Assembly (NCBI GenBank): GCA_022361095.1
Contig: JAKSBO010000742.1
Coordinates: 1 to 12,700, forward strand
Reading direction: 5' to 3'
Origin: Desulfobacterales bacterium
GTDB lineage: Bacteria > Desulfobacterota > Desulfobacteria > Desulfobacterales > Desulfobacteraceae
Length of the DNA: 12,700 nt
Shown here: positions 1-8,572 of the stretch, piece by piece
How positions within the stretch are numbered: position 1 is the first letter of the stretch
Layout of the letters: each line of letters starts with the position of its first letter
The notes under the pieces: generated by a model
Told to the model about the DNA's origin: nothing
Databases searched by the model: none
The model's input: the letters and a program-made list of their open reading frames with translations, nothing else
Program-made: the position numbers and the translations under genes

Positions 1-2
1 AG

Positions 3-37
3 AAACTTAGTAACTTATTGGTTCTTTCATATAAAAA
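3..37 (+). promoter_or_regulatory. Candidate promoter/operator upstream of the histidine kinase; copy 1 of a 35-base motif
   Basis: The motif has three blocks: AAACTTAGTA, TTATTGG and CTTTCATATAAAAA, separated by two variable dinucleotides. Within it TTAGTA (7-12) and TATAAA (30-35) lie exactly 17 bases apart, as expected for sigma-70 type -35 and -10 boxes; the -35 match is weak and the -10 match is good. The same blocks occur on the minus strand at 11669-11703 upstream of another gene, with 31 of 35 bases identical. Promoter function is inferred. Any sequence left of base 1 is not visible, so the motif may extend further. Confidence 0.42.
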
Positions 38-48
38 ATAGTATTTTT
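34..48. repeat. AT-only palindrome in the kinase leader
   Basis: AAAAATA and TATTTTT form a perfect 7+1+7 inverted repeat directly overlapping the end of the 35-base motif. A second, shorter one, GATTC-GATT-GAATC, follows at 81-94. Both lie between the candidate promoter and the kinase start. They could be regulator-binding sites or just AT-rich leader sequence; nothing else in 1-145 looks genic apart from a three-codon ATG frame at 61. Confidence 0.25.
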
Positions 49-160
49 CTGGAGAAAGAAATGTCATTTTAGTTTATAACGATTCGATTGAATCTTAAGC
101 GTTGATTTGTAATGATGTAAAAACAAATATGCTTGGTTTCGACCCATGGAAGAATTGAGA

Positions 161-2260
161 ATGGAAACTGAAAACAAAAATCAACTGTATAGCAATAAAA
201 TTCTAGATGCCTATGTGGTTCTGATTCGGGAAAAATATCCCGACATTGATATCGAGGATCTCATGGACGAAACCGGGATCGGGAACTACAGTAAAACCGG
301 TCATGATGCCGTTACGCTTTCCCAGGCACAGCTCAACCGGTTCCATGAGCATTTGTGCATGCGTGTCGATAATATGAAGATCGCCCGCCAGGCCGGCCGG
401 TATGCCGTAACGCCTCAATGTCTGGGAATGATTCGCAGCCGGTTGCTGCCCTTTGCCGGGATTCGGCGGGCCTGTGGCGTAATGGTAAAATATGCCGGGG
501 GCCTGACCCGGTCCGCACGCTATGCTGTCCGCAGCATAAGGAAAAATAAAATTGAGATCGTGGTCACACCCCATGAAGGGGTAAAAGAAGAACCCTTTCA
601 GTGCGAGATCCGGCAGGGCTATTTCCAGGGCCTTGCAGATGTTTTTCTTCATAATGAACTGACTGTGAGTCATCCGGAATGTATGTTCAACGGCGGCAAA
701 GTCTGCCGGTATGAGTTTTCCTGGCGGAACTCTGCGTTTCCCTTGATTGCCCGGCTTTCCTGGATTGCCGGCGCCGCTGCAATCCTGATGTTCATTGTGT
801 TTTTGTTCCCCCCATTTGCTGATATGTTCAACCGTTTGTGGCTGGTTTTCCCGGTGTTGTTATTTCTGGGGCTGGGATGGGCTGGTCAGCGGGTGAAATC
901 AAATGCTTTTTTAAGGTCTTTACAGGGTATACATACGGCCAGAGAAGAGGTCTTTCATCAGGTTGAAGTCAATGCTGAAAATTCAAAGGCCATTGCCGAA
1001 ATCGGACAGGCCCTGGGCCTTGAAGACCCCGATGCCTGTATCTTTGACCGGGCTGCAAATATCGTGGGTAAAAAACTTCGGTATGACCGTGTGATGATCA
1101 TGATTACCAATGATGAAAAAACTATTTTATCCTATCGCGGCGGATATGGATTTACAGCGGTCGAAAATATATACATTACCGAATATCGCATCTGCCTTGA
1201 AGACTCATCCGAAGGGGTGCTTTACGAGGCCTACCGGCAAAACAAAACCATGCTCGTTAACGATATGGCATGGCTTAAACGAAAATTTTCCCAGAGCCGG
1301 GAACTGGCCGATCGTATCAAACCCCGTTCTTTTATTATCTGTCCCATTGAAGTGGACGGTGCGCCCATCGGTATCTTGATTGCCGGAAATACGGTTACCC
1401 ACAGGAAACTGGACAAAAGCGACACCCATCGGGCCATGGCCGTGGCCCAGCAGATTGGTTGCGTCTACAGGAGACAGAAGTGTGAAAAGCAGCAGGGTGA
1501 ATTCAAACGTCAGATTGTTCAGCTTCAGAAAATGGAAGCCCTTGGCGTCCTGGCCGGCGGTATTGCCCATGATTTCAATAATATTTTATCCCCCATCATT
1601 GGGTATACGGATTTGTGCCTGGCAATGGGGCCGGAAGATGATAAAATGCTCGAATACCTTCACCGGGTTAAAATCGCATCCGGCCGGGCCCAGGATTTGG
1701 TGGCACAGATTCTGGCGTTCAGCCGCCAGGGGGAAAAGGAGTATATCCGATGCCACCCCGGTCCCATTATCAAGGAGAGCTTAAAGCTTTTGAGAGCCTC
1801 TGTCCCCCAAAACATAAAGATTGAAATGTTTATTTCGCCTGACCTTCCCCCTGTTATGGCGGATCCCACCCAGATTCATCAACTGATTATGAATCTTTGC
1901 ACCAATGCCCATCATGCCATGTTGGGCGAAGGTGGACTTCTTACCGTGCGTCTGGATGAGCTTCAGGTGAATGACAGCCCCCTTGAAGAGACGCGCCGGT
2001 TATTGCCCGGTTCCTATGTTCATTTGCAAGTGGCGGATACGGGACACGGGATGAGCCGTGCCGTCATGGATAATATATTTGAGCCCTATTTCACAACAAA
2101 AACAAAGGGGCGGGGCGCAGGTATGGGCCTTCCGATTATCAAGGGTATTGTCGCGCGCCTTAAGGGGCATATCTTTGTGGATAGCACCGTGGGCGAAGGC
2201 AGTTGTTTTGATATTTATTTGCCCCAGGCTCCTGAAAAAAAATCCAAACAACGGGGATAG
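161..2260 (+). CDS. Membrane-bound sensor histidine kinase with V4R-like and GAF sensory domains, no receiver
   Basis: This is a sensor kinase that should autophosphorylate a histidine and pass the phosphate to a separate response regulator. Numbering from the ATG at 161 (699 residues): residues about 1-190 form a soluble domain ending in C174-x3-G178-x3-C182-x-Y, the C-terminal signature of V4R (4-vinyl reductase type) ligand-binding domains. Two hydrophobic helices follow at about 195-216 and 227-244, then a GAF domain at about 280-435 and a kinase core with the H-box AHDFNN (His470), N-box Asn578/Asn582, G1 box DTGHGM (626-631), an FEPYFTTK F-box and G2 box GAGMGL (652-657). An in-frame ATG at 146 exists, but GGAAG lies 8 bases before the ATG at 161, so I prefer 161. 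No signal peptide is visible, so the N-terminal domain is probably cytoplasmic and the helices a hairpin. No partner regulator lies in view. The kinase call is very secure; the V4R assignment is moderate. Confidence 0.93.
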   Translation: METENKNQLYSNKILDAYVVLIREKYPDIDIEDLMDETGIGNYSKTGHDAVTLSQAQLNRFHEHLCMRVDNMKIARQAGRYAVTPQCLGMIRSRLLPFAGIRRACGVMVKYAGGLTRSARYAVRSIRKNKIEIVVTPHEGVKEEPFQCEIRQGYFQGLADVFLHNELTVSHPECMFNGGKVCRYEFSWRNSAFPLIARLSWIAGAAAILMFIVFLFPPFADMFNRLWLVFPVLLFLGLGWAGQRVKSNAFLRSLQGIHTAREEVFHQVEVNAENSKAIAEIGQALGLEDPDACIFDRAANIVGKKLRYDRVMIMITNDEKTILSYRGGYGFTAVENIYITEYRICLEDSSEGVLYEAYRQNKTMLVNDMAWLKRKFSQSRELADRIKPRSFIICPIEVDGAPIGILIAGNTVTHRKLDKSDTHRAMAVAQQIGCVYRRQKCEKQQGEFKRQIVQLQKMEALGVLAGGIAHDFNNILSPIIGYTDLCLAMGPEDDKMLEYLHRVKIASGRAQDLVAQILAFSRQGEKEYIRCHPGPIIKESLKLLRASVPQNIKIEMFISPDLPPVMADPTQIHQLIMNLCTNAHHAMLGEGGLLTVRLDELQVNDSPLEETRRLLPGSYVHLQVADTGHGMSRAVMDNIFEPYFTTKTKGRGAGMGLPIIKGIVARLKGHIFVDSTVGEGSCFDIYLPQAPEKKSKQRG

Positions 2261-2587
2261 AAGGGATGAAGCCGGAAGAGGTCATAACTTTTTTGATCTG
2301 ATCCATTTTGTGCATCGCCGTCCGTGCCGGCAAGGAATCCGCTTCTGAATGCAATCCGCCGGTTACGGGAAATATGAAACGGTTGTCTCTTCCTTCTTTG
2401 TCAGCTTTTTAGAAAAATGGTTTAAAATATAAGGGTAATAGTATAATTAATATAAGCATGTCAGGGAAAATTTTTGTTCAGTCATGTTCATCGTAAAGCA
2501 GAGCAAAGATATTGGGATATAATCGTGTTTTATCTTCGATTTCTGCTCCCGGTCAAAAAAGTTTCGTCTGTGGGCGAACACTAACGT
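2261..2587. other. Noncoding gap between kinase and efflux operon, probable operon promoter region
   Basis: The 327 bases hold no convincing gene. An ATG at 2266 opens only 11 codons before TGA. The left half still has coding-like GC, while from about 2400 the sequence becomes strongly AT-rich. Two perfect TATAAT hexamers (2442-2447 and 2518-2523) could be -10 boxes for the efflux operon, but neither has a recognisable -35 box at 16-18 bases. No strong intrinsic terminator for the kinase is seen. Confidence 0.4.
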
Positions 2588-3775
2588 ATGGATTTGTGTG
2601 AAAAAATGAAAACTAAATTTAGCGTTGTACTGCTGGCGTCCATGTTGCTGGTGTGGGCACCTGCCTGCAAAGAAGCAGAACAGAAAAAAGCCAAGGCCAT
2701 TCCGCCTGTAAACGTAAGCGTGTATCAAACGCGTGCCGAGGATGTTCCCATTTATCACACATTCGTGGGGCAGATTTACGGTGCCAAGGACATTGCCATT
2801 AGGGCCCGGGTAGAGGGCTTTTTAAAAGGGGTTCATTTTAAGGAGGGCTCGCCTGTTAAGGCCGGCGACCTGCTTTACACCATTGAAAGTCAGCCCTTTG
2901 AGGCTCAGGTCGCTTCGATGGAAGGGCTTCTTGCTGAGGCCCGGACAAAACTTGTCAAAGCCAAACGGGATTTGGACAGATATCGCCCCCTGGCAAAGAT
3001 GAATGCCGTGTCCCAAAGTGATTTAGACGGCGCTGTGGCCGCCTATGATGCGGCAAAAGCCGGTGTGACAGCCGCCCATGCCAATGTCCGGGCTGCCCGG
3101 ATCCAGATGGGATATACCAAGGTCTATTCTCCCATTAACGGCATCATCGGAAAAACAAAGGCCAAGGTCGGGGATTTTGTGGGCCGTGATCCCAACCCCG
3201 TTATTTTGAATACCGTCTCCAATACCAACTCCGTTTTAGCCGAATTTTTTCTGACGGAATCTCAATATCTTGGAACGGCCCGCCAGATTGAAGCCGCCAG
3301 GCAGGACGGCTTGAACAAAGAAGAATCCTTTGATATTGATATCCGGTTAATTCTGGCGGACGGCTCTGTTTACCCCCATAAGGGAACGCCGAATTTTTTG
3401 GACCGGCAGATTGATCCTACCACCGGTGCGATTTTGGTTCAGGTCTCCTTTCCCAATCCCAAAGGCCTGTTGCGTCCGGGCCAGTTCGGCAAGATCAAGG
3501 CCATGATCGATAGTGTCAAGGACGGGGTTCTGGTGCCCCAGCGCTGTATCACAGACCTGCAGGGGCTTAAAAAGGTATTTATGGTGGGTGAAGACAGTTC
3601 CGTCAAGGAGCAGGATGTTACCCTGGGACCGGAGGTTGACAATTTTGTCCTGATTACAAAAGGCCTTTCAGGAAGTGAGGCCATTGTGTACGAAGGCTTG
3701 CAGAAAGTTGCCGACGGGACAAAGGTTACGGCCAAAGCAGTAAAAGTGGAACGTATAGCACAGGAAGAGGGATAA
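2588..3775 (+). CDS. RND efflux periplasmic adaptor (membrane fusion protein), likely lipoprotein
   Basis: This AcrA/MexA-type adaptor bridges the inner-membrane pump and the outer-membrane channel across the periplasm. It is 395 residues, normal for the family. The N terminus has a basic stretch (MKTK from Met7), a hydrophobic core and Cys27 in the context APAC, a slightly non-canonical lipobox followed by a charged linker. A lipoyl/barrel-sandwich half at about 74-101 (GFLKGVHFKEGSPVKAGD) is followed by an alpha-helical hairpin at about 105-165, the second lipoyl half (SPINGIIGKTKAKVGD), then beta-barrel and membrane-proximal domains. The first ATG (2588) and the ATG at 2606 (Met7) both lack a good Shine-Dalgarno sequence; Met7 gives the more typical signal peptide. 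Its stop codon overlaps the start of the pump gene, so the two should be co-translated. Substrate cannot be read from the sequence. Confidence 0.95.
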   Translation: MDLCEKMKTKFSVVLLASMLLVWAPACKEAEQKKAKAIPPVNVSVYQTRAEDVPIYHTFVGQIYGAKDIAIRARVEGFLKGVHFKEGSPVKAGDLLYTIESQPFEAQVASMEGLLAEARTKLVKAKRDLDRYRPLAKMNAVSQSDLDGAVAAYDAAKAGVTAAHANVRAARIQMGYTKVYSPINGIIGKTKAKVGDFVGRDPNPVILNTVSNTNSVLAEFFLTESQYLGTARQIEAARQDGLNKEESFDIDIRLILADGSVYPHKGTPNFLDRQIDPTTGAILVQVSFPNPKGLLRPGQFGKIKAMIDSVKDGVLVPQRCITDLQGLKKVFMVGEDSSVKEQDVTLGPEVDNFVLITKGLSGSEAIVYEGLQKVADGTKVTAKAVKVERIAQEEG

Positions 3776-6700
3776 TGGGCGCTTTTTTTGTCCGGCGACC
3801 CGTTGTCGCCATGGTTATTGCGATTATTACGATCATCCTGGGTGTTTTGTCCGCAATGCAGCTGCCCATGGAGCAGTATCCCGATATTACCCCGCCCATC
3901 GTTCAGGTGCGGGCCAGTTACACCGGTGCCAATGCAATCAATGTGGAAGCCTCGGTGGCCACACCCCTTGAACAGCAGATCAACGGTGTGGACAACATGC
4001 TTTATATGAAGTCGGTGAATGCCAATGACGGCACCATGACCATTAACGTCTCCTTTGAAATCGGCACGGACCCGGATATGAATACCGTGTTTGTGCAGAA
4101 TCGCGTGTCTGCCGCCACGGCCAAACTGCCCGAGGAGGTAAAGCGGCTCGGGGTCTCCACCCAAAAATCGTTGCCCAACATCCTGATGCTGGTCTCACTT
4201 ACGGACCCCACCGGCAAATACGGCCAGACGTTTTTAAACAACTATGCCCTGATCAATATCAAGGACGCTTTGGCCCGGTTGAAAGGGATCGGCCGGGTGG
4301 ATGTTTTGGGTGGTTCAGACTATTCAATGCGCATATGGATCAAGCCGGACCGCCTGGCCCAGCTTGATATGACCGTGTCTGAAATCACCAATGCCATCAA
4401 GGCCCAGAACATTATTGTTCCTGGCGGCAAGTTCGGAGCGGAACCGGCGCCTGAGGGCACCGAATTTACCTACACCGTCCGGCTGCCTGACCGTCTGGCT
4501 TCCAAAGAGGCCTTTGGTGATATCGTGATCCGCACCACAGGCACCGGAGCGCAAGTTAAGATTGAAGACGTGGCCCGGGTGGAGTTGGGCGTGGAGTCCT
4601 ACAATGTCTTTTCCCGCATGAACGGCAAGCCCTGTTCCATTATTGCCCTGTACCAGGCGCCGGGGTCCAATGCCGTGAACCTGGCCAAGGAAATCCGTTC
4701 CGTGATGTCCCAGTTGTCCAAATCCTTTCCCAAGGGCATGCAGTATGATGTCTCTTTGGATGCCACGCTGCCCATCACCAAAGGTATTGATGAAATTATT
4801 GAAACCCTTGTGATTGCACTGCTTTTGGTCGTTTTTGTGGTGTTTATCTTTATCCAGGACTGGCGGGCCACCCTGATTCCCACCATTGCCATTCCGGTCT
4901 CCCTGCTTGGCGCCTTTGTGGCCTTTCCCCTTTTGGGGTTCACGGTGAACAACCTCTCTTTACTCGGGCTTGTACTGGCCATTGGTATTGTGGTGGATGA
5001 TGCCATCGTTGTCGTGGAGGCGGTCCAGGTCAATATTGCCAAGGGCATGGAGGCCAAACCCGCGACAGTGGAAGCCATGCGAGAGGTTACCGCGCCTGTT
5101 ATTGCCACCACCCTGGTCCTTGTGGCGGTGTTTTTGCCGGTTGCCGCCATGGGGGGGATTACCGGACGGCTCTACCAGCAGTTTGCCTTGACCATTGTGG
5201 TGTCGGTATTGTTCTCCTCAATCAATGCACTCTCTTTAAGCCCTGCACTTTGCGGGCTTCTGCTTAAGGCACCCAAACCCTACCGGGGACCTCTGGGAAT
5301 GTTTTTTTCGGCATTTAATAAAGCCTTCGACGCCTCCACCAACGTCTATACCCGCATTGCCAAGATGGTGGCCCGCAAGGTGATTCTGGGCATCCTTTTT
5401 ATTGTTGCCGTGTGCTGCGGAACAGGTGTTGTGGGCAAACTTTTGCCCGGCGGGTTTATTCCCACAGAAGACATGGGGTATTTCATGGTTAATATGCAGC
5501 TGCCCGATGCTGCATCACTCCAGCGTTCGGATGCCGTGGCCAAACAGGTGGAGAAGATTTTGGCCAAACACCCGGAAGTGGCATATGTGACCAATGCCAC
5601 GGGGTTTTCCATGCTCTCCTCTTCCATGGGGCCCAATTACGGTTTTTTGTTTGTTTCGCTTAAAGACTGGGATGAACGTGAGAAAACAGCTGATGAGTTG
5701 GTCAATGAGGTCAATAAAGAGTTCTATTTCGGGGTAAACCAGGCCCAGGTCTTTGCCTTTGCACCACCAGCCATACCGGGCCTTGGCACGGGTTCCGGCT
5801 TTACGTTCATGCTCCAGGACCGTGTGGGCAATACCCCGGCCTATTTGGGGCACCAGGCCGCGCAGTTCATGGCGGCCGCCAAAAAACGTCCGGAAATCGG
5901 ATCCATGCGTACCACCTTCAGCCCCAACGTGCCCCAGAAACTTATTGAGGTGAACCGGGACAAAGCACTGAAGGCCGGTGTCAGTCTCAATGACATCTAC
6001 ACGGCCATCGGCACTTTTTTAGGCGGGGCCTATGTCAACGACTTCAATCGCTTCGGGCGTCTGTACCGGGCCTATATCCAGGCAGAACCCGACTACCGCC
6101 GCAACGCCAAAAAACTGGGCCAGTTTTTTGTGAAAAACAAGGCCGGTAAAAGTGTGCCCTTGTCTGCATTTATCAAGGTGAAAGAGGTCTACGGACCTGA
6201 TTACACCAACCGGTTCAACCTCATGCGGGCCGCAGAAATCTCCGGAACCCCCGCCCAGGGGTATACCTCTGTCCAGGCCATGACAGCCCTGGAAGAGGTG
6301 GCAGCCCAAGTACTGCCCGATGACATGACCTATGCCTGGAGCGACATGTCCTACCAGGAAAAGGCGGCGTCCGGTACCGGGGCCATGGTATTTATCTTTT
6401 CACTTATTTTTGTGTTCCTGATCCTGGCCGCCCAGTATGAAAGCTGGTCGCTGCCCTTCAGTATCTTATTGGGAACACCTTTTGCCCTGTTCGGGGCCTT
6501 AGGCCTTGTGTATCTTGCACGTTTTTTTGATCTGACTTATGAAAACAACGTATTTGCCCAGATTTCTCTTGTGATGCTCATTGGTATGGCCGCCAAAAAT
6601 GCCATTTTGATTGTGGAGTTTGCCAATATCAAATTTAACGAAGGGATGAGTCTGTTTGACGCGGCCATTGAGTCAGCAAGAATTCGGTTTCGTCCCATTT

Positions 6701-6915
6701 TAATGACGGCATTTTCATTTATCCTGGGAATTTTACCCCTTGTGGTGGCCACGGGCGCAGGTGCCTTGTCACGTAAGGTCATGGGGGTGGCGCTTTTAGG
6801 CGGCATGTGCCTGGCTACGCTGCTTGGGGTCTTTTTATACCCCATGCTCTTTGTGGTGATCGGCAAGCTGTGCCGGTATGAAAAAAAACGGGATTTGGCT
6901 AATAAGAAAGCGTAA
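3775..6915 (+). CDS. RND multidrug efflux pump, HAE1/AcrB type, inner-membrane transporter
   Basis: This is the proton-driven transporter of the tripartite pump, 1046 residues against 1049 for E. coli AcrB. It starts with the family-typical FFVRRPVVAMVI helix and the LPMEQYPDITPP segment. Proton relay residues are all present: Asp408-Asp409 in GIVVDDAIVVVE (helix 4), Lys941 in GMAAKNAILIVEFA (helix 10), Arg971 and Thr978 in RFRPILMT. The two large periplasmic loops have normal length, so twelve membrane helices are expected. The ATG shares its A with the TAA stop of the adaptor gene (TAATG), a typical coupling arrangement, and the outer-membrane gene follows after 11 bases. By family knowledge HAE1 pumps export hydrophobic or amphiphilic compounds such as drugs, dyes, detergents and bile salts; the actual substrate here is unknown. 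No frameshift or missing key residue is seen. Confidence 0.97.
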   Translation: MGAFFVRRPVVAMVIAIITIILGVLSAMQLPMEQYPDITPPIVQVRASYTGANAINVEASVATPLEQQINGVDNMLYMKSVNANDGTMTINVSFEIGTDPDMNTVFVQNRVSAATAKLPEEVKRLGVSTQKSLPNILMLVSLTDPTGKYGQTFLNNYALINIKDALARLKGIGRVDVLGGSDYSMRIWIKPDRLAQLDMTVSEITNAIKAQNIIVPGGKFGAEPAPEGTEFTYTVRLPDRLASKEAFGDIVIRTTGTGAQVKIEDVARVELGVESYNVFSRMNGKPCSIIALYQAPGSNAVNLAKEIRSVMSQLSKSFPKGMQYDVSLDATLPITKGIDEIIETLVIALLLVVFVVFIFIQDWRATLIPTIAIPVSLLGAFVAFPLLGFTVNNLSLLGLVLAIGIVVDDAIVVVEAVQVNIAKGMEAKPATVEAMREVTAPVIATTLVLVAVFLPVAAMGGITGRLYQQFALTIVVSVLFSSINALSLSPALCGLLLKAPKPYRGPLGMFFSAFNKAFDASTNVYTRIAKMVARKVILGILFIVAVCCGTGVVGKLLPGGFIPTEDMGYFMVNMQLPDAASLQRSDAVAKQVEKILAKHPEVAYVTNATGFSMLSSSMGPNYGFLFVSLKDWDEREKTADELVNEVNKEFYFGVNQAQVFAFAPPAIPGLGTGSGFTFMLQDRVGNTPAYLGHQAAQFMAAAKKRPEIGSMRTTFSPNVPQKLIEVNRDKALKAGVSLNDIYTAIGTFLGGAYVNDFNRFGRLYRAYIQAEPDYRRNAKKLGQFFVKNKAGKSVPLSAFIKVKEVYGPDYTNRFNLMRAAEISGTPAQGYTSVQAMTALEEVAAQVLPDDMTYAWSDMSYQEKAASGTGAMVFIFSLIFVFLILAAQYESWSLPFSILLGTPFALFGALGLVYLARFFDLTYENNVFAQISLVMLIGMAAKNAILIVEFANIKFNEGMSLFDAAIESARIRFRPILMTAFSFILGILPLVVATGAGALSRKVMGVALLGGMCLATLLGVFLYPMLFVVIGKLCRYEKKRDLANKKA

Positions 6916-6926
6916 GAAAAAAGATT

Positions 6927-8369
6927 ATGGATATGAATAGATTATCTTCAATTCGCGCATTGTTTGTCTTTCTGACCCTTTTTGCAGGATTCGGACTCTC
7001 GGGCTGTCTTACCTTAGGCCCTGATTTTAAGCCCCCTGTGGTGGATGTCCCGGCAGCGTACCGGTTTGCACCGGCCGATGCCGGAAGTGCCCAGGATTTA
7101 AAGTGGTGGGAGCTGTTCAAAGATCCCGTGCTTTATGAGCTTGTGACCACAGCCCTTGAAAACAACCAGGATCTGAAAACGGCATTAAGCCGGATTGAAG
7201 AGGCTCGGTTTTCTTTTGGCATGACCCGGGCTGACAGGTTCCCGGCCCTCAATCTTGGGGGCGGGGGCTTTGTGGGCAACTATTCGGGAACCCGGTCTAC
7301 CTTTACCAACAAGAATGTGTATCTGGCACCCACCTTGTCCTGGGAACTGGATTTCTGGGGGAAATTCAAGCGGTCCACGACTGCGGCCCAGGCCCAGATT
7401 CTGGCATCGGCCTATGGGGCCTGGGCAGTGCGTACCACGCTGATTACCGATGTGGTCTCTGCCTATTACCAGCTTCTGGACTATCGCCAGCGGTTGGAGA
7501 TGTCCAAAGAGACCCTCACCTCCCGGCAGGACGGCCTGGATATTATTTCCAAACGGTTTGACAAGGGAATCATTCCAAAAATTGATGTGAACCAGGCCCA
7601 GATTCAGCTGGAAGTGGCTGCCGGTGCCGTCCCTTCTTACGAACGTTTGATTGCCAAAACCGAGCACCGGTTGAAACTGCTTATGGGCCGGCTGCCCGGG
7701 GCGGTGCGAACCGGGATTGCCCTGGATAAACAGCCCTTGCCCCCCATGATCCCCGTGGGCATGCCGGCCTCCCTGTTGGCGCGCCGTCCTGAAATCCAGA
7801 ACGCCCTGGCCCTTGTGCATGCGGCCAACGAAAAAATCGGTGTGGCCGTTGCCCAGCGGTTTCCGGCCATCAGTCTGACCGGTGCATTGGGGCTTGCCTC
7901 GTCCGAAGTGTCCGATATCACCAACCATGGCGGGATATGGAATCTGAGCGGCAGCCTTTTGGGACCCTTGTTTGATTTCAACAAGAGTAAATACCGGGTG
8001 GAAGTGGCCAAGGAACAGACCCGCCAGGCACTGTTCAACTACCAGGAAGTGGTGCTCACCGCATTTAAAGAGGTTGAGGATGCCTTGGTGGAAGTGGATA
8101 CCTACAAAAGGGAGAGCGATGCGTCCCAGCGCAAGGTGGCTGCGGCTGGAAATGCGTATAAGCTCTCTTTTGAACGGTATGACAAGGGCGTCAGCTCTTA
8201 CCTTGAAGTTTTGGATTCCCAGCGCACCCTGTTTTCCGCCCAGCTTGAGTATTCCCAAAACCGCCAGCTCTATTTCAACGCCTATGTCAATCTTTATAAA
8301 GCCCTGGGCGGAGGGTGGCTGTCCCAAAGGACTGACGCTGTGGAGAACGTGCCTTTGTCTGCACAATGA
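6927..8369 (+). CDS. Outer-membrane efflux channel lipoprotein, NodT/OprM family
   Basis: This TolC-like channel is the exit duct of the same pump, 480 residues, the usual length for OprM/CusC/NodT proteins. The N terminus is a clear lipoprotein signal: hydrophobic core LFVFLTLFAGFG and lipobox LSGC with Cys27, followed by the family motif GPDFKPP. Two tandem OEP repeats, about residues 65-250 and 265-465, each form the long helical hairpins of the periplasmic tunnel; the conserved ARRPEIQNA segment opens the second. There is an alternative ATG two codons downstream (6933). No strong Shine-Dalgarno sequence precedes either start, which fits translation mostly by re-initiation from the pump gene 11 bases upstream. 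It is the last gene of the operon; a stem-loop lies about 50 bases after its stop. A long antisense frame over this gene is not considered real. Confidence 0.96.
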   Translation: MDMNRLSSIRALFVFLTLFAGFGLSGCLTLGPDFKPPVVDVPAAYRFAPADAGSAQDLKWWELFKDPVLYELVTTALENNQDLKTALSRIEEARFSFGMTRADRFPALNLGGGGFVGNYSGTRSTFTNKNVYLAPTLSWELDFWGKFKRSTTAAQAQILASAYGAWAVRTTLITDVVSAYYQLLDYRQRLEMSKETLTSRQDGLDIISKRFDKGIIPKIDVNQAQIQLEVAAGAVPSYERLIAKTEHRLKLLMGRLPGAVRTGIALDKQPLPPMIPVGMPASLLARRPEIQNALALVHAANEKIGVAVAQRFPAISLTGALGLASSEVSDITNHGGIWNLSGSLLGPLFDFNKSKYRVEVAKEQTRQALFNYQEVVLTAFKEVEDALVEVDTYKRESDASQRKVAAAGNAYKLSFERYDKGVSSYLEVLDSQRTLFSAQLEYSQNRQLYFNAYVNLYKALGGGWLSQRTDAVENVPLSAQ

Positions 8370-8375
8370 TTTATA

Positions 8376-8520
8376 ACCACGGAAGACACGGAAGGCACTG
8401 AACGTTTTATAAAAAAGTCCGGGTAAGTTGCTCGGACCTTTCACGCTTTGTTGTGGGCTGTGCCTGGCAGCCGATATGTCAGGTCTTATTATTTCCGTGT
8501 CTTTCCGTGTTTTCCGTGGT
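8376..8520. repeat. Inverted-repeat element with triplicated CACGGAA-type units in each arm
   Basis: The left arm (8376-8404) reads ACCACGGAAGACACGGAAGG and onwards, which is three 9-base units: CACGGAAGA, CACGGAAGG and the decayed CACTGAACG. The right arm (8491-8520), read on the minus strand, has CACGGAAAA, CACGGAAAGA and CACGGAAAT. The arms match over about 30 bases with few substitutions and one indel, and enclose 86 bases without a gene. The left arm starts 6 bases after the outer-membrane channel stop codon. Similar CACGGAA-rich intergenic repeats are, from memory, common in environmental bacterial genomes; I cannot name a defined family. It may be a short mobile or structured RNA element. 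Confidence 0.7.
8417..8437. terminator. Stem-loop between the CACGGAA arms, possible operon end
   Basis: GTCCGGG (8417-8423) pairs with CTCGGAC (8431-8437) around a 7-base loop, with one G-U pair on the plus strand. On the plus strand only CCTTTC follows, so it would be a poor intrinsic terminator for the efflux operon. On the minus strand the stem is followed by six T residues, a better terminator form but with one A-C mismatch, and no minus-strand gene feeds into it. A second small stem, GGCTG/CAGCC, lies at 8456-8472. Confidence 0.35.
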
Positions 8521-8552
8521 TTATTTGAGTGCGGTGGACATCATTCAGTTTT

Positions 8553-8570
8553 TTTTGTTATAAGACAAAA
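8553..8570 (+). promoter_or_regulatory. Palindrome abutting the helicase start codon
   Basis: TTTTGT (8553-8558) and ACAAAA (8565-8570) are perfect inverted repeats around TATAAG, ending two bases before the ATG at 8573. The place where a Shine-Dalgarno sequence should be is therefore inside the palindrome, and no good GGAGG-like sequence is seen. An in-frame TAA at 8561 rules out a longer N terminus. The site could be an operator overlapping a TATAAG -10-like box or a weak RNA hairpin limiting translation; both are inferences. Confidence 0.35.
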
Positions 8571-8572
8571 CT

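Noticed and set aside
2266..2301. Short ATG frame after the kinase (11 codons), which could be extended by reading through TGA as selenocysteine
   Set aside because: No selenocysteine insertion hairpin or sensible homologous protein is visible, and the extended product would still end after about 50 codons.
3439..4164. Minus-strand open frame of 241 codons across the adaptor-pump junction
   Set aside because: It is antisense to two certain genes, rich in Gly/His, and has no recognisable motif.
7185..8444. Long minus-strand open frame (419 codons) opposite the outer-membrane channel gene
   Set aside because: It is fully antisense to a gene with clear lipoprotein signal and family motifs. Its product has biased Gly/His/Gln composition and no domain, as expected for a shadow of a coding strand with few stop complements.
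8376..8520. CRISPR-like array from the CACGGAA units
   Set aside because: Units are 9-10 bases with no spacers and occur in inverted arms, unlike CRISPR repeats and spacers.
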